NCBI GenBank assembly: GCA_021229015.1
Contig: CM037795.1
Coordinates: 14,221,201-14,285,200, forward strand
DNA: 64,000 bases
Direction: 5' to 3'
From: Solen grandis
Taxonomy: Eukaryota; Mollusca; Bivalvia; Adapedonta; Solenidae
The notes under the pieces are model-generated. The model saw nothing but the letters and a program-made list of their open reading frames with translations. It did not search any database and had not been told where the DNA came from. Below are positions 11,901-20,800 of this stretch, piece after piece (positions within the stretch are counted from its first letter, which is position 1; every line of letters begins with the position of its first letter). The position numbers and the translations under genes were made by a program.

Positions 11901-13384
11901 TTTCAAGCAAAGCGCCCCCTAGCGGCAAAAAGACAAACAAAATTAAAATTTTCTCTCCGTTGGGCACAAGGTAAGATACATGTTAGTGCATGTCTAAACT
12001 ATCACAACTAAAGCTTTCTTCATCTTGCTACCATGTCGTGCAAAATATAGCTAAAAGAAGAAAAAATTGAAAAAGAATATTAGGCAGGGGCGAAAACTTA
12101 ACAAATGGCATGTAAAAGCAGTAATAGTAAAAAGAATAGGGAAATGTCATGATAATGAATAGAAGAAGCAGTAGTAGTAGAAAGCAAGAGAATTAATGAT
12201 AAATAACCGAAAAGAAGTAAAAGAAAAAGAGGAAGATGATGACAAAGAAAGGAGTAGGTGTAGAAGAAGTAGTAGAAGAAAAATAGAAGAAGAAGTAGTG
12301 ATAGTAAAAGTAGTAGTAGAGAGAATAATGAGATGATATGTAACAAAGATGATGATAATGAATAGTAATTAAAATTTGGAAAAAATATTAACATAAGAGC
12401 GGTAATAAGAGTAGATGAAGATGATGACAATGCATAGCTGAAGAAGAATAATACTAGGGCACTGCCAATTAGATACAGACACTTATCTAAACTTTTTTTT
12501 TTACTTTTTTTACTGCTTATCTAAACTTATTTTTACACTATAAAATAACCTTGTTCCATGAAGTTAGACACTTAATTATAATATTTCCTATTACTGTGTT
12601 CCAAAAAGCAAAACATGCTTATGGAACAAATAGTTTATCCTCTGTTTGAATACCCTGTCAACAATGCTTCTGGTGTAAAATATAGTAAATAAGAAAATAA
12701 AAAAATGGTTGGTCAGCTTATAATGGTGAATAAGTGTTTCAAGTTTCAAAACAATAGTTTTGATACTTCATGTGAAAAGATTGACCTAAACACAAATTTA
12801 GCCAAGAAATCTGATATTTTTCTATTGTGTAAAAGGGACATAATTCTTGCAAAAAAGCAAAACAGAGCCATGGTTCTTGCAGCCAAGAGTCAACTGATGA
12901 TGGTGTAGAAATGTTCCAAGTTTCAAAGCAATAACTTTGACAATTTATGTGAAAAGTTGGCCTAAACATAAAACTTAACCAGGGTGAACCCCGACGCAAA
13001 CGCCGACGACGCAGGATTGATGACAAAGCTCATCATTTTTTAATCAGATGAGCTAATAATTATATGTAAGTGTTAGTAGTAGTAAAAAGTATAAAAAGAA
13101 GATGATAATGAATAGTTGTAGCAGAAGTAGCCGTTGAAAGTACAAGAATAAGATGATGGTATGAAACAGCAGTTGTAGTAATAAGAGTAGAGTACTTACC
13201 TGGTGACTTCTCCAATGCTTGCCATGGACAAAAAACGTCTCCATTGCATGAAGTGTTCTACCCAAAAGATCACTGCCTCTGAGGATCAAGGCTGAAGACT
13301 GGTTGCTGACTTTGTAGACACTGCCTTCTGGTTACAGAATAGATGCTGCAGTAGATCTATGACACCAAGTGCTTTTGCCAATCC
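8952..13384 (-). CDS. Unrecognised multi-exon gene, partly degraded
   Basis: Four minus-strand blocks look like exons of one gene: 13200-13384 (acceptor ATTTCAG, donor CAG|GTAAGT; reads GLAKALGVIDLLQHLF and, after a one-base frame change, ALILRGSDLLGRTLHAMETF); 10514-10653 (acceptor CTACAGTAG, donor CAT|GTAAGT; VEDHARWFNYSNDIDTVQ, then a frame change, KLDWSIDGTMHYYQNG); about 9906-10102 (acceptor CTGCAG; MGDFNSGVVNTNLFFQSDEM; its true 3' end is uncertain); and 8952-9101 (acceptor AAACAG; 49 codons from VGKNIIPTQAHKFL to KHLSQESQ and a stop). The join from block 1 to block 2 is in phase. Blocks 1 and 2 each need one frameshift, so this is either a decaying gene or a gene carrying assembly indels. 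I do not recognise the family. The 5' end was not found. Confidence 0.45.
9168..9795. repeat. Tandem array, ~105-bp unit, six copies
   Basis: Each unit starts AATATAACTTCACT, continues ATTTTGCCCCACTTCATAAG and ends near TATTTCAGTAACTACGTATG. Units begin near 9168, 9279, 9372, 9480, 9587 and 9696 and differ by about 10 percent. The array lies between the last two blocks of the unrecognised minus-strand gene, so it would be intronic or 3' flanking. Confidence 0.9.
10790..13040. repeat. Dispersed repeat split by A/G-rich trinucleotide tracts
   Basis: The segment opens with 'ACAAGAGCTGTCAGAGGACA' and closes with 'ACCCCGACGCAAACGCCGAC' and 'GATGACAAAGCTCATCA', which I know as the two ends of a common bivalve repeat. 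The middle is filled by imperfect GAA/GAT/GTA tracts (10930-11200, 12115-12440; a further tract follows at 13060-13170) and by a less repetitive 11200-11960 segment. Long minus-strand frames here are low-complexity Ser/Leu/Tyr runs, not genes. Much of it would lie inside an intron of the minus-strand gene described above. Confidence 0.6.
11912..11925 (-). promoter_or_regulatory. CTCF-like core motif
   Basis: The minus strand reads CCGCTAGGGGGCGC, which fits the vertebrate/insect CTCF core at nearly every position. It stands out in AT-rich surroundings. The same string is common inside invertebrate repeats, so occupancy is not implied. Confidence 0.3.
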
Positions 13385-14028
13385 CTGAAATGAAAAAAAC
13401 AATTATTATTACAATATTCGTAAATTTCAACACTCAGTATTATCGTGCTATTCATCAATATATAACAATGATAAAAAAAATGATTTAAACCACCAGTATA
13501 CTTTCTAAACAACCTGTAGCTTGCAGGCTAATCAGGTTTTATATAAGTTGAGTTGCTATAATTTTCATTATCAATCGTCTCAGCTTATCAAGGGTAAAAT
13601 GAAAGTGTTTTGTTACCAAACAAATCAGTTTGAACAATATAATAAATGGCTGATATAAAATGTACATACAAATAATACAATTTACAAGCATTTTACAGTA
13701 ACTTTCGGAATACATATCATTCTGTGAGATCAAGTCCGCTGTCTCCTTTTAAAACGTTCTCTCCGTGTTAGAAATAAACCCAAAAACCAAGAATACGCAT
13801 GCAAATGTTAAAATACCATGGGACTAAAAGATACACAAAATCATTATTTCGATAAATACGCTTATTACAATCGCGACTAGTTCAAGCGTATAAAATACAA
13901 GAATCATTCCATTTCAAACCCGAACTAAAATCAGACAAAATTACATCATACCTATGAATAAAAAGACCCCCAGCAGGTTTCCGATATGTAGGGTCAGGTT
14001 GCCAGAAGATTCTTACATAAATTATAAT

Positions 14029-14306
14029 GAGGTCCAATGTTGTTGTTGTTGTTGTATTGGGGTTTACCGTCGCTGCGATAGTATTTCAATCATATAGCGA
14101 CGTCCAGCTGATTACAGGTGGAGGAAGACCCCGAGTACACAGAGGTACCCGGGTAGAACCACCGACCTACCGCAAGCCAGCTGGAAGGCTTCCTCACATG
14201 AAAAATCCGAAGTCCCTACCGGGATTCGAACCCACAGCGGTGAGGGGCTGAGAGATTTGTAGTCCACGACTGTAACCGCTCGGCCACGGCGGCCCCGAGG
14301 TCCAAT
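14029..14306 (-). mobile_element. tRNA-derived SINE (family 1), with target duplication
   Basis: Read on the minus strand the body (14039-14296) starts GGGGCCGCCGTGGCCGAG, carrying a tRNA-like A box (TGGCCGAGCGG) and B box (GGTTCGAATCC). It continues through the family's conserved middle (GGAAGCCTTCCAGC, GACGTCGCTATATGA) and ends in a (CAA)n-type tail. It is flanked by a perfect 10-base duplication, GAGGTCCAAT. Other copies are at 32665, 48963 and 60994. The head resembles tRNA-Leu/Ser type sequences. It could belong to the molluscan RUDI/V-SINE group, but I cannot confirm that. Confidence 0.92.
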
Positions 14307-14500
14307 TTAATGCAGTATCTAGATGTAAATTATAACTAAGAAGTCCCCTAAGTGGTGCAATGGAATTTGGGTTTAGTACATATATTACATTAATTTTGCT
14401 CCCATTTTGATATGGTTTTGCAATCGTATGAAGGTGCCTGATTGATATCAAAATCAATATTCTTTATCATCATCATCAACGACATTCTACAAACTATCTT

Positions 14501-14671
14501 TAGCACATGGCATTTTCCCCTTGTCCAATCAGGTGCTAGTATTTGTTCATAGTCACCGTGAAAGGCGTAGTCCACACTTTTGTAAAAAATCACTAAGTGT
14601 GGACTATGCAACCACATAACTCACATTTTTGTGACGTTCTGTCGCTAGTGGACGGAAAATACTATGTGCTA
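14501..14671. repeat. Palindromic element with TAGCACAT ends
   Basis: The left end TAGCACATGGCATTTTCC mirrors the right end GGAAAATACTATGTGCTA. The centre has a second matched pair, GTAGTCCACACTT / AAGTGTGGACTA, around a 15-base loop. The two arms are therefore homologous along about 78 bases but more diverged in the middle. This is a foldback or MITE-like unit, noncoding. Confidence 0.6.
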
Positions 14672-14677
14672 AATAGC

Positions 14678-14759
14678 TTAGTTCATAGTTGCCTTCAACT
14701 ACACGACATAGTCACGAGGGCGGAGCTATATCGTGTAGTTGAAGGCAACTATGAACTAA
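14678..14759. repeat. Perfect 29-bp inverted repeat (hairpin)
   Basis: The left arm starts TTAGTTCATAGTTGCC at 14678 and its exact reverse complement ends at 14759. The arms are 29 bases with no mismatch, separated by 24 bases that add a few further pairs. It abuts the preceding palindromic element and precedes the RT relic. Confidence 0.9.
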
Positions 14760-14779
14760 CCTATACATTGTTATGTTGC

Positions 14780-15460
14780 CGTAGCCCAGTGTTGATCTAC
14801 CCGACTGCGGATCCGGTACATGAGCAATCGACAAAGCATTGGAGAAAGAAAAACAATACGATCTTCGACAAGGTTCCACATAATCGACTGCTACCCAAGC
14901 TCAACTACTATGGGATTTGACCTGGATCCAAGCCTTTTTTTTCGAATAGAACCTAGCATGTCATCGTTGATGGAGCTACATACGAGCCTTCACCTGTCAC
15001 TAGCGGCGTCCCACAGGGACGTGTCCATGGCCCGGTCTTATTTCTTATTTCCTTCATTAATGATTTACTACTGCACGTAAAATTCAGTTCTAGGTTTTTT
15101 GCAGACGATCTGGAGATCTGGCTCTCTTCTTCTGCAACAAGATCTATTTAACCTGGCGAAATGGGAGAATAAATAGGGTATGTCCTTTCACCAAGAAAAA
15201 TGCACCATATCCTACGTGTCCATCGAAATAGGTCTCCTATGGTTTTCACCTACACCCTCAAAGGCCATAGAGGCCCCTGATTTGGTATCTTTCAAACACT
15301 GGCCCAGCTCAGCTACAAGTTCTCCATATTGATTCCTGAGGCTGACCCAGCAGCGACCGGCGGACGATGTTAAACGGACGGAAAACGTAGCCGTGCGAAA
15401 CTTTCCTAATTCTTATATTTGATCTATCCCAACTCTCCTGTTCTTTCCTCCTATTTCATC
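14780..15460 (+). pseudogene. Non-LTR retrotransposon reverse transcriptase relic
   Basis: Plus-strand fragments in different frames match the conserved blocks of a LINE reverse transcriptase in order: FDKVPHNRLLPKLNYYGI (14864-14917); [18 protein letters not shown], then INDLL (near 14995-15070); the catalytic block FFADDLEIW (near 15095-15120); and [13 protein letters not shown] followed by MSFHQEKC (15135-15200). Stops and frameshifts separate the blocks, so it is dead. The 'SGVPQGxVxGPxLFLxxxND' form is of the Jockey/CR1/L2-like kind. No endonuclease region is preserved upstream. Confidence 0.88.
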
Positions 15461-16127
15461 TCATTGACCCTAACCACCCATTAAATAATAGCCAAGTATG
15501 ACTGCGTCAACATATGATGTAGTTGTTTACTGCAAGTCACTGACGCATCCTGAACAAGTTTAAGGTAACAAGGAGTGACAAATGCATTGAAAGTCAGTGC
15601 TGCACGTGTTGATCGTGATAGTTTATCATATTTCCCCTTATGTTTACTTGTTTTATTCTGGCAACTGAACATCGACACAATTTTACACAATTAGATAGAG
15701 CTGCACGTGCTGCCTCTCACAGGTTAGGCGTGTAAAACATGTCTATTAAGATTAAGTGATCAAATGTGGTGACAAATCATCTAAATAATATCTGAATTTT
15801 GAACAACTAAAATGATACACGTATGGAAAGGAGACTATGCATTTATGTATGTCAGTTCCGGGATATATGTATGAAGAAGGGTGTTTCAACATTGTTTTCT
15901 TATTTACTAAATGAGTAAAATTACCATGAACATTTCGTGGATAATAAATGACAAATGTTAAAGTAATGGTTCCAGCTCTATAGTATCATATGTTCAAATG
16001 AAGAAGTCAAATTATGTGATAACTACTGTAGTAACATGTTTAACACAAAAATGACCGCTTACAATTATTATTAAATATAACAATGTTAGACTTATAAGAG
16101 TAAGGTATAATAATTCGAAGGTTGAAG
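15461..16127. other. No feature recognised
   Basis: AT-rich sequence without supported exons. The 69-codon minus-strand frame at 15481-15690 has no splice signals or family resemblance. Confidence 0.4.
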
Positions 16128-16178
16128 GCGAAACTAGGCTAATTGCGTATGGATATTTAGCACTTAGCCTAGTTTCGC
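16128..16178. repeat. 15-bp perfect hairpin
   Basis: GCGAAACTAGGCTAA (16128-16142) pairs perfectly with TTAGCCTAGTTTCGC (16164-16178) around a 21-base loop, with partial pairing outside. The geometry resembles a short pre-miRNA or a terminator-like stem, but no conserved miRNA seed was recognised. Confidence 0.6.
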
Positions 16179-16286
16179 TCTCCTCATATAATTTGATTTA
16201 GATGAATCTGATTGATAGTATGTGATACTAAATAATAAAATTGGTTGTGCTGCTGTTACTTTAGTTTAAACTCATTTGTTTTACGA

Positions 16287-16410
16287 CGATAGGGAAACAA
16301 GTTCTTACAACATACAGTAAACCCACTCGAAGGTTCCTGGGTTTGGGCAAGTACTTAACGCCAGGGAAGTCATGAAAAATCCTTGACCCACAGCCGTGGG
16401 ATATCCGAAG
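16287..16410 (+). repeat. Dispersed repeat, copy 1 of 3
   Basis: Shares 'AAGTTCTTAC', 'GGTTCCTGGG' and 'AAGTACTT' with copies at about 56205-56345 and 63715-63850. Those blocks recur in the same order with similar spacing. SINE-like in size; no tRNA head seen. Confidence 0.55.
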
Positions 16411-16599
16411 ACGGATTCCTATATACTGTGCCTATTTCTATTATATATATGATCTATTATCATACATGACATTTTTCTGTACCCAGCTACATTCTAAATT
16501 TGGAGGGGGTATATATAGCCAGGTACAGGTATTTGGTGATAAATCAAAAGACAAGAAGACATGTGGCTTGGTTGCTCCGTTGGTATAGTGCAGTGCATT

Positions 16600-17045
16600 C
16601 TACCGGTATTTTGTACTAGGCATATTTCATTATATATTAGGCCTTTTGTATTATATATTAAGCGCCTTTCATTATCACAGTAGGCGAATTTCATTATGTA
16701 CTAGGCATTTGTATTATATAGTATGTGCTTTTCATTGTTATAAAAGGTATAATTCATTATATACTAGGCCTATTCCATTGTTAACGTGGGTGGTTTCCTT
16801 ATAATTCATTATATGTGTGTATGTGTGTGTGTGTGTGTTTCATTATACACTGGGCGTTTATATTATACGTGTATACTTTGCTATTTCTTTACAAAGTAAG
16901 TCTGTTTCATTATATACGTTACGTATTTCATTACATATTTGGCCTTTACCATTATAAACTAGGCCTATTTATAATAATTACGCTAGGCCCATTTCATTAT
17001 AAGCTAGACGTAGTTTAGTAATACTAAGTTTATTTCATTACAATT
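16600..17045. repeat. Degenerate TTCATTATATACTAGGC tandem repeat
   Basis: Irregular repetition of 'TTTCATTATATACTAGGCCT' variants every 25-40 bases, interrupted by a (GT)n tract near 16815-16840. Noncoding. Confidence 0.7.
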
Positions 17046-18190
17046 AACCATCAGGATACCACACTTTACGACATGTTTTTATTTCGTTGAAATATCCTCG
17101 TCAGGTAGATGTGGTTACTTATACTTAACACTATTGGGGCATAAAGCAATGAAATTAAACTTCGCTGTGCTAGATACATATAGATATATACCGGTATATA
17201 ATGTACTATACTACTGAGACAAAATTCAGTGGTTTCATTAGGTCTTTAGATCTCTAAAGGCGAACACAATATTAACATGCCATCGTTTGTTTTAATTTCT
17301 ATGAATTTACATTAGTAGTATATGTGTTATTTACTTTGAATAAAATACGTTTAGACTAGAGGAGTCAAAACTGTGTCGTGCTAAACCGTAACTTATACCA
17401 TGATGCATGTATTTCATCTTCGAATGACCCACGGCTGCTGTTCGTGCAACTCTCCATACATCAACCGCGGCGTTTTTTTCCACTACGTTTTCGTCGTCTA
17501 GATCGAAAGCCGATACAGTGACATGTTATAACCTGTCAACTTAGTTTGTCTCTAACTCTGACAAATGTAAATCGACCTTTACCGAACTTGGTTACAATGA
17601 GTATTGACATATTGTCTTGACCAAGTTTAATAACCAATAATCAGTGTTCTAAAGTATGTACCATTTTATGAAACGCAATCATATGAATATATGTAGAAAT
17701 TTATCAATTTTACATTTGATTCGTATTTAATACGGGATTTATTTTCAGCACTAATATACTATGAGCAAATAACTAGTAAATATCTCTAAAAAAAATGTGT
17801 TTTACAAAAAGCTTAATTAATCATTACATTTGTATTTATTGTGTAATCTGAGTTTTCGTACATTGACAGATAAGAACAAATGGAATTCGTTTTCTATATT
17901 TAAAAAACAATGCATTCTTTCACTTCTTGCAGTATCAAGATGACCGTTTCTAATGTTTAACATGCGAGACTTCGGAAAACTGGTCAACATTTTACAAATA
18001 TTCATTCAAGTATTTTATTGATTGAATTATTTACTCCTAAGAAATATTTCAAGGTTAGACCACATTAACCGTTGTTTCGCAATTATTCTTAGTAAATGAG
18101 TGAGGTGGCATAAATGATGACCAGTAATTTTATTATGGAACCGATATTGTCACGTGCTGGACGTGCACTGTTGGGTGTATATATAGAGAG
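17046..18190. other. No feature recognised
   Basis: AT-rich. The piece at 17535-17640 ('CTCTAACTCTGACAAATGTA') resembles the repeat subunit found at 6000-6700. The remaining sequence shows no exon-like frame. Confidence 0.4.
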
Positions 18191-18192
18191 GT

Positions 18193-18223
18193 GTAGTAGT
18201 AGTAGTAGTAGTAGTAGTAGTAC
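18193..18223. repeat. (GTA)n microsatellite
   Basis: About ten uninterrupted TAG/GTA units. Confidence 0.95.
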
Positions 18224-20079
18224 TCTGGTTCCCTAGGTTTGGTAGCGTATTCTCTTATATTTGGTAGCGTATTCTATATATACATTAATTACTGGCCGGA
18301 CGATTTGTAAAACTGTTCGAGCTCTAAATATATATGAGCTTCATGGATGTACACAAAGAAGTGAACAAGTCAGTAAACATTAATTTAATTATGTGCTTTA
18401 TGCAAAATTCAATGATAATCAGCAATATTTATAATTACCATAACAAGTTCATAGGTCTGTAACTTTCAATATCCAACTTGACAATACCCAGTCATACAGA
18501 GAAAAGCGCTCCGTGAATTGATCTTCGCAAGTGTAGCGCAAACGATTTTCCTACAGTATCCTTTATTTATACATGTAAATAAATTGGCGCACCAGTGAAC
18601 CGTGATAAGTAGTCAGTTAAACTAAATGGTATTTCCTCAGCAATAAAACTGTATTTAAAAGTCTCTAAATTGTATAAAAAAAGTATCAAAAGTTCCTCAG
18701 ACACAATATTTAATTTACGTAAGCTTTCATACGGTTCTAAACACTAAATATTCTATATTGTAGTGTTAAACTTAATAGCAGACGGCATACTTTTAGTCTT
18801 AAAAATATTGGAGAGAGTATCTGAACGTAGATGTCCGTCTGAATACCTAATGTTGACTGAGCTCCCCAACCAACAATCTGAGCCCTTTTATAGTAATCTA
18901 CAATTTCAACCCAAAAATATTGGTTGGAAAGGTTGATAAACCCATTTGACGTCGGTTGTAACCAAAGTGGATTGTTCAACCATAAAATATTGGTTGACTC
19001 TACCAAAAAGATGGTTAAAATTTACAAAACTTGTTCTAAGTCCTAAGATAAGTTAAATGAAAAATCTTAAGTGTCAAAAATGAAAATAAACTGGCTTTTT
19101 ACACAAGTTTTATACCTTCTTCTGCTTAAATGATGCAAAGTCCAAAGAGTACATTGTTGTTTATAAACAATGCTGACCTGTAACCATTAGCAACAGTGCA
19201 AAAAGAACAATAATGCATTGCGTAAAATGGCTGACTACACGACAAATGTAAACACATGTTTACATGACAAATGGTCCATAACTGCGTTAATACTGGTTAA
19301 ATGAAGTTACTTGGCAGAATAATGCACAAATATGTGCACAAGACATTGCAATAGGATTTCTTAAAATGGAAATGGATTATAGTGCACAGATCGTTCACAG
19401 AAGTTGAAAATATACATGCATGGTTAAACTGCTGAAGTTAACAAACTCTGTGAGGAATGCCACTGGCTCTCATCATGTGCAGTAGATTAAAACTAGCTTA
19501 TAACCTGTATAAATGAGCTTGTGGTTCGTATTTCAAATGAAACACAGCTTATTGTGCATTTTATTGCTGGTTACTAGCAGCAAAGTCTAACTAGACTGAA
19601 AATACATGTAGATAGGTAAAATATTTTAAGGTAAGATGTTAAGCACAGTTCTCTGTTGACCAGTTACATAGTTTAAACAGTTCACAGTGTATAATTATGT
19701 TTCTCATAAATCGGTACTCTACAATATTGATGGAATTCGTCGGTAAGTATGTAAGTATTACTCAACAGTTCACAATTATCTGTACAAATAGGATCTACCA
19801 TAAGTGTGTGATTTTGTGTACTTATTCAATAAATGTGTGCTTTCAAGCAATTTTAAGCTACGGTAGCAGTTGTCGTACTTCTGTGACGTCCCTCGTAAGT
19901 TTCTAAACACGAATCAAAAGGAGATCGTTAAAGGTTGCACTAATTTATTTCACCACCTTTAATTTATGTGCGAAATGATTTAGATAAAATAAGTACAATG
20001 GCAGTTGTGTTATGGTAATTGTTTGGCAAATATTGGAGCAGACTTCAACATAAAAGTACATACTTTACGTAGAAATTGT
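18224..20079. other. Intergenic; short inverted 'ATATTGGTTG' motifs
   Basis: 18860-19010 contains repeated 'ATATTGGTTG' and 'CAACC' words in both orientations, an old repeat fragment. Otherwise nothing supported. This stretch is downstream of the 3' end of SLC43-like gene A. Confidence 0.4.
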
Positions 20080-20290
20080 TTCCAAGTTTACAGGCTTCTA
20101 ACGTGACATGTTACCAACATCACATGATTCTAATATTAGTAGATTCCAGCTTTCAAAATTTTACAGGCTACCAACATTACAGGCTTCCAACACTTCATGA
20201 TACGATTACAGGTACCTAGAATTACGGCTTTTAGCAGTACAGGATTGAACATTACAGGCTAACATTACAGGATTCTATCATTACAGGAAT
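20080..20290. repeat. Degenerate ATTACAGGCTTCCAAC repeat
   Basis: Ten or so loose copies of 'ATTACAGGCT(TCCAAC)' with variable spacing. It lies about 500 bases beyond the stop codon of gene A and could fall in its 3' UTR. Confidence 0.65.
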
Positions 20291-20800
20291 CTTAGCAATG
20301 CTGCAAAATAAATTCTAATAATAATAGCAAATGTACATTTTCAACTCTTTCTAAACCATATGCACTCCCAACTTTTAAAATTAATCGGTTATCGTATCCA
20401 CTGCGGCCTTCCTGTCTTCTCCTTCGGCGATTAATAAATTTAAAATATGGATACTTCTTTAAGCTTATTTCTAAGTCGTGAGCCTGAAATCAGATTATGC
20501 ACAATAAATAAAGAGTTAAAAACCAGAACAAGAAAGTCGTGAATCTAAACCTTCAATGATCTTTAAGTTTTTCTAACTCATATGTAGTTAATAGCGAGGA
20601 ATTTGACCTCTGCTCTAGGAGGCCATTTAATATGAAATTTTCCTCATTTTTTTATGTTATGACTATCTGTGACACCTTAGAATAAACCTAGAGGAATGTA
20701 TAACAGTAAGATTTCCTAATTTGAGGATTTTGATTTTTATGAAAATGTAAATTTGATAAAAGGGTAATTAAATATATTTAACAATACTTAAAATGAAATT

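Noticed and set aside
12098..12430. 110-codon Ser/Leu/Tyr-rich minus-strand frame
   Set aside because: Low-complexity translation of GAA/GAT/GTA tracts; no start context, splice sites or domain.
14027..14251. 74-codon frame (VVVVV..GGGRPRVHRGT)
   Set aside because: Translation of SINE family 1. The same peptide appears at 49023-49238 and in part at 61000-61160, always from the SINE.
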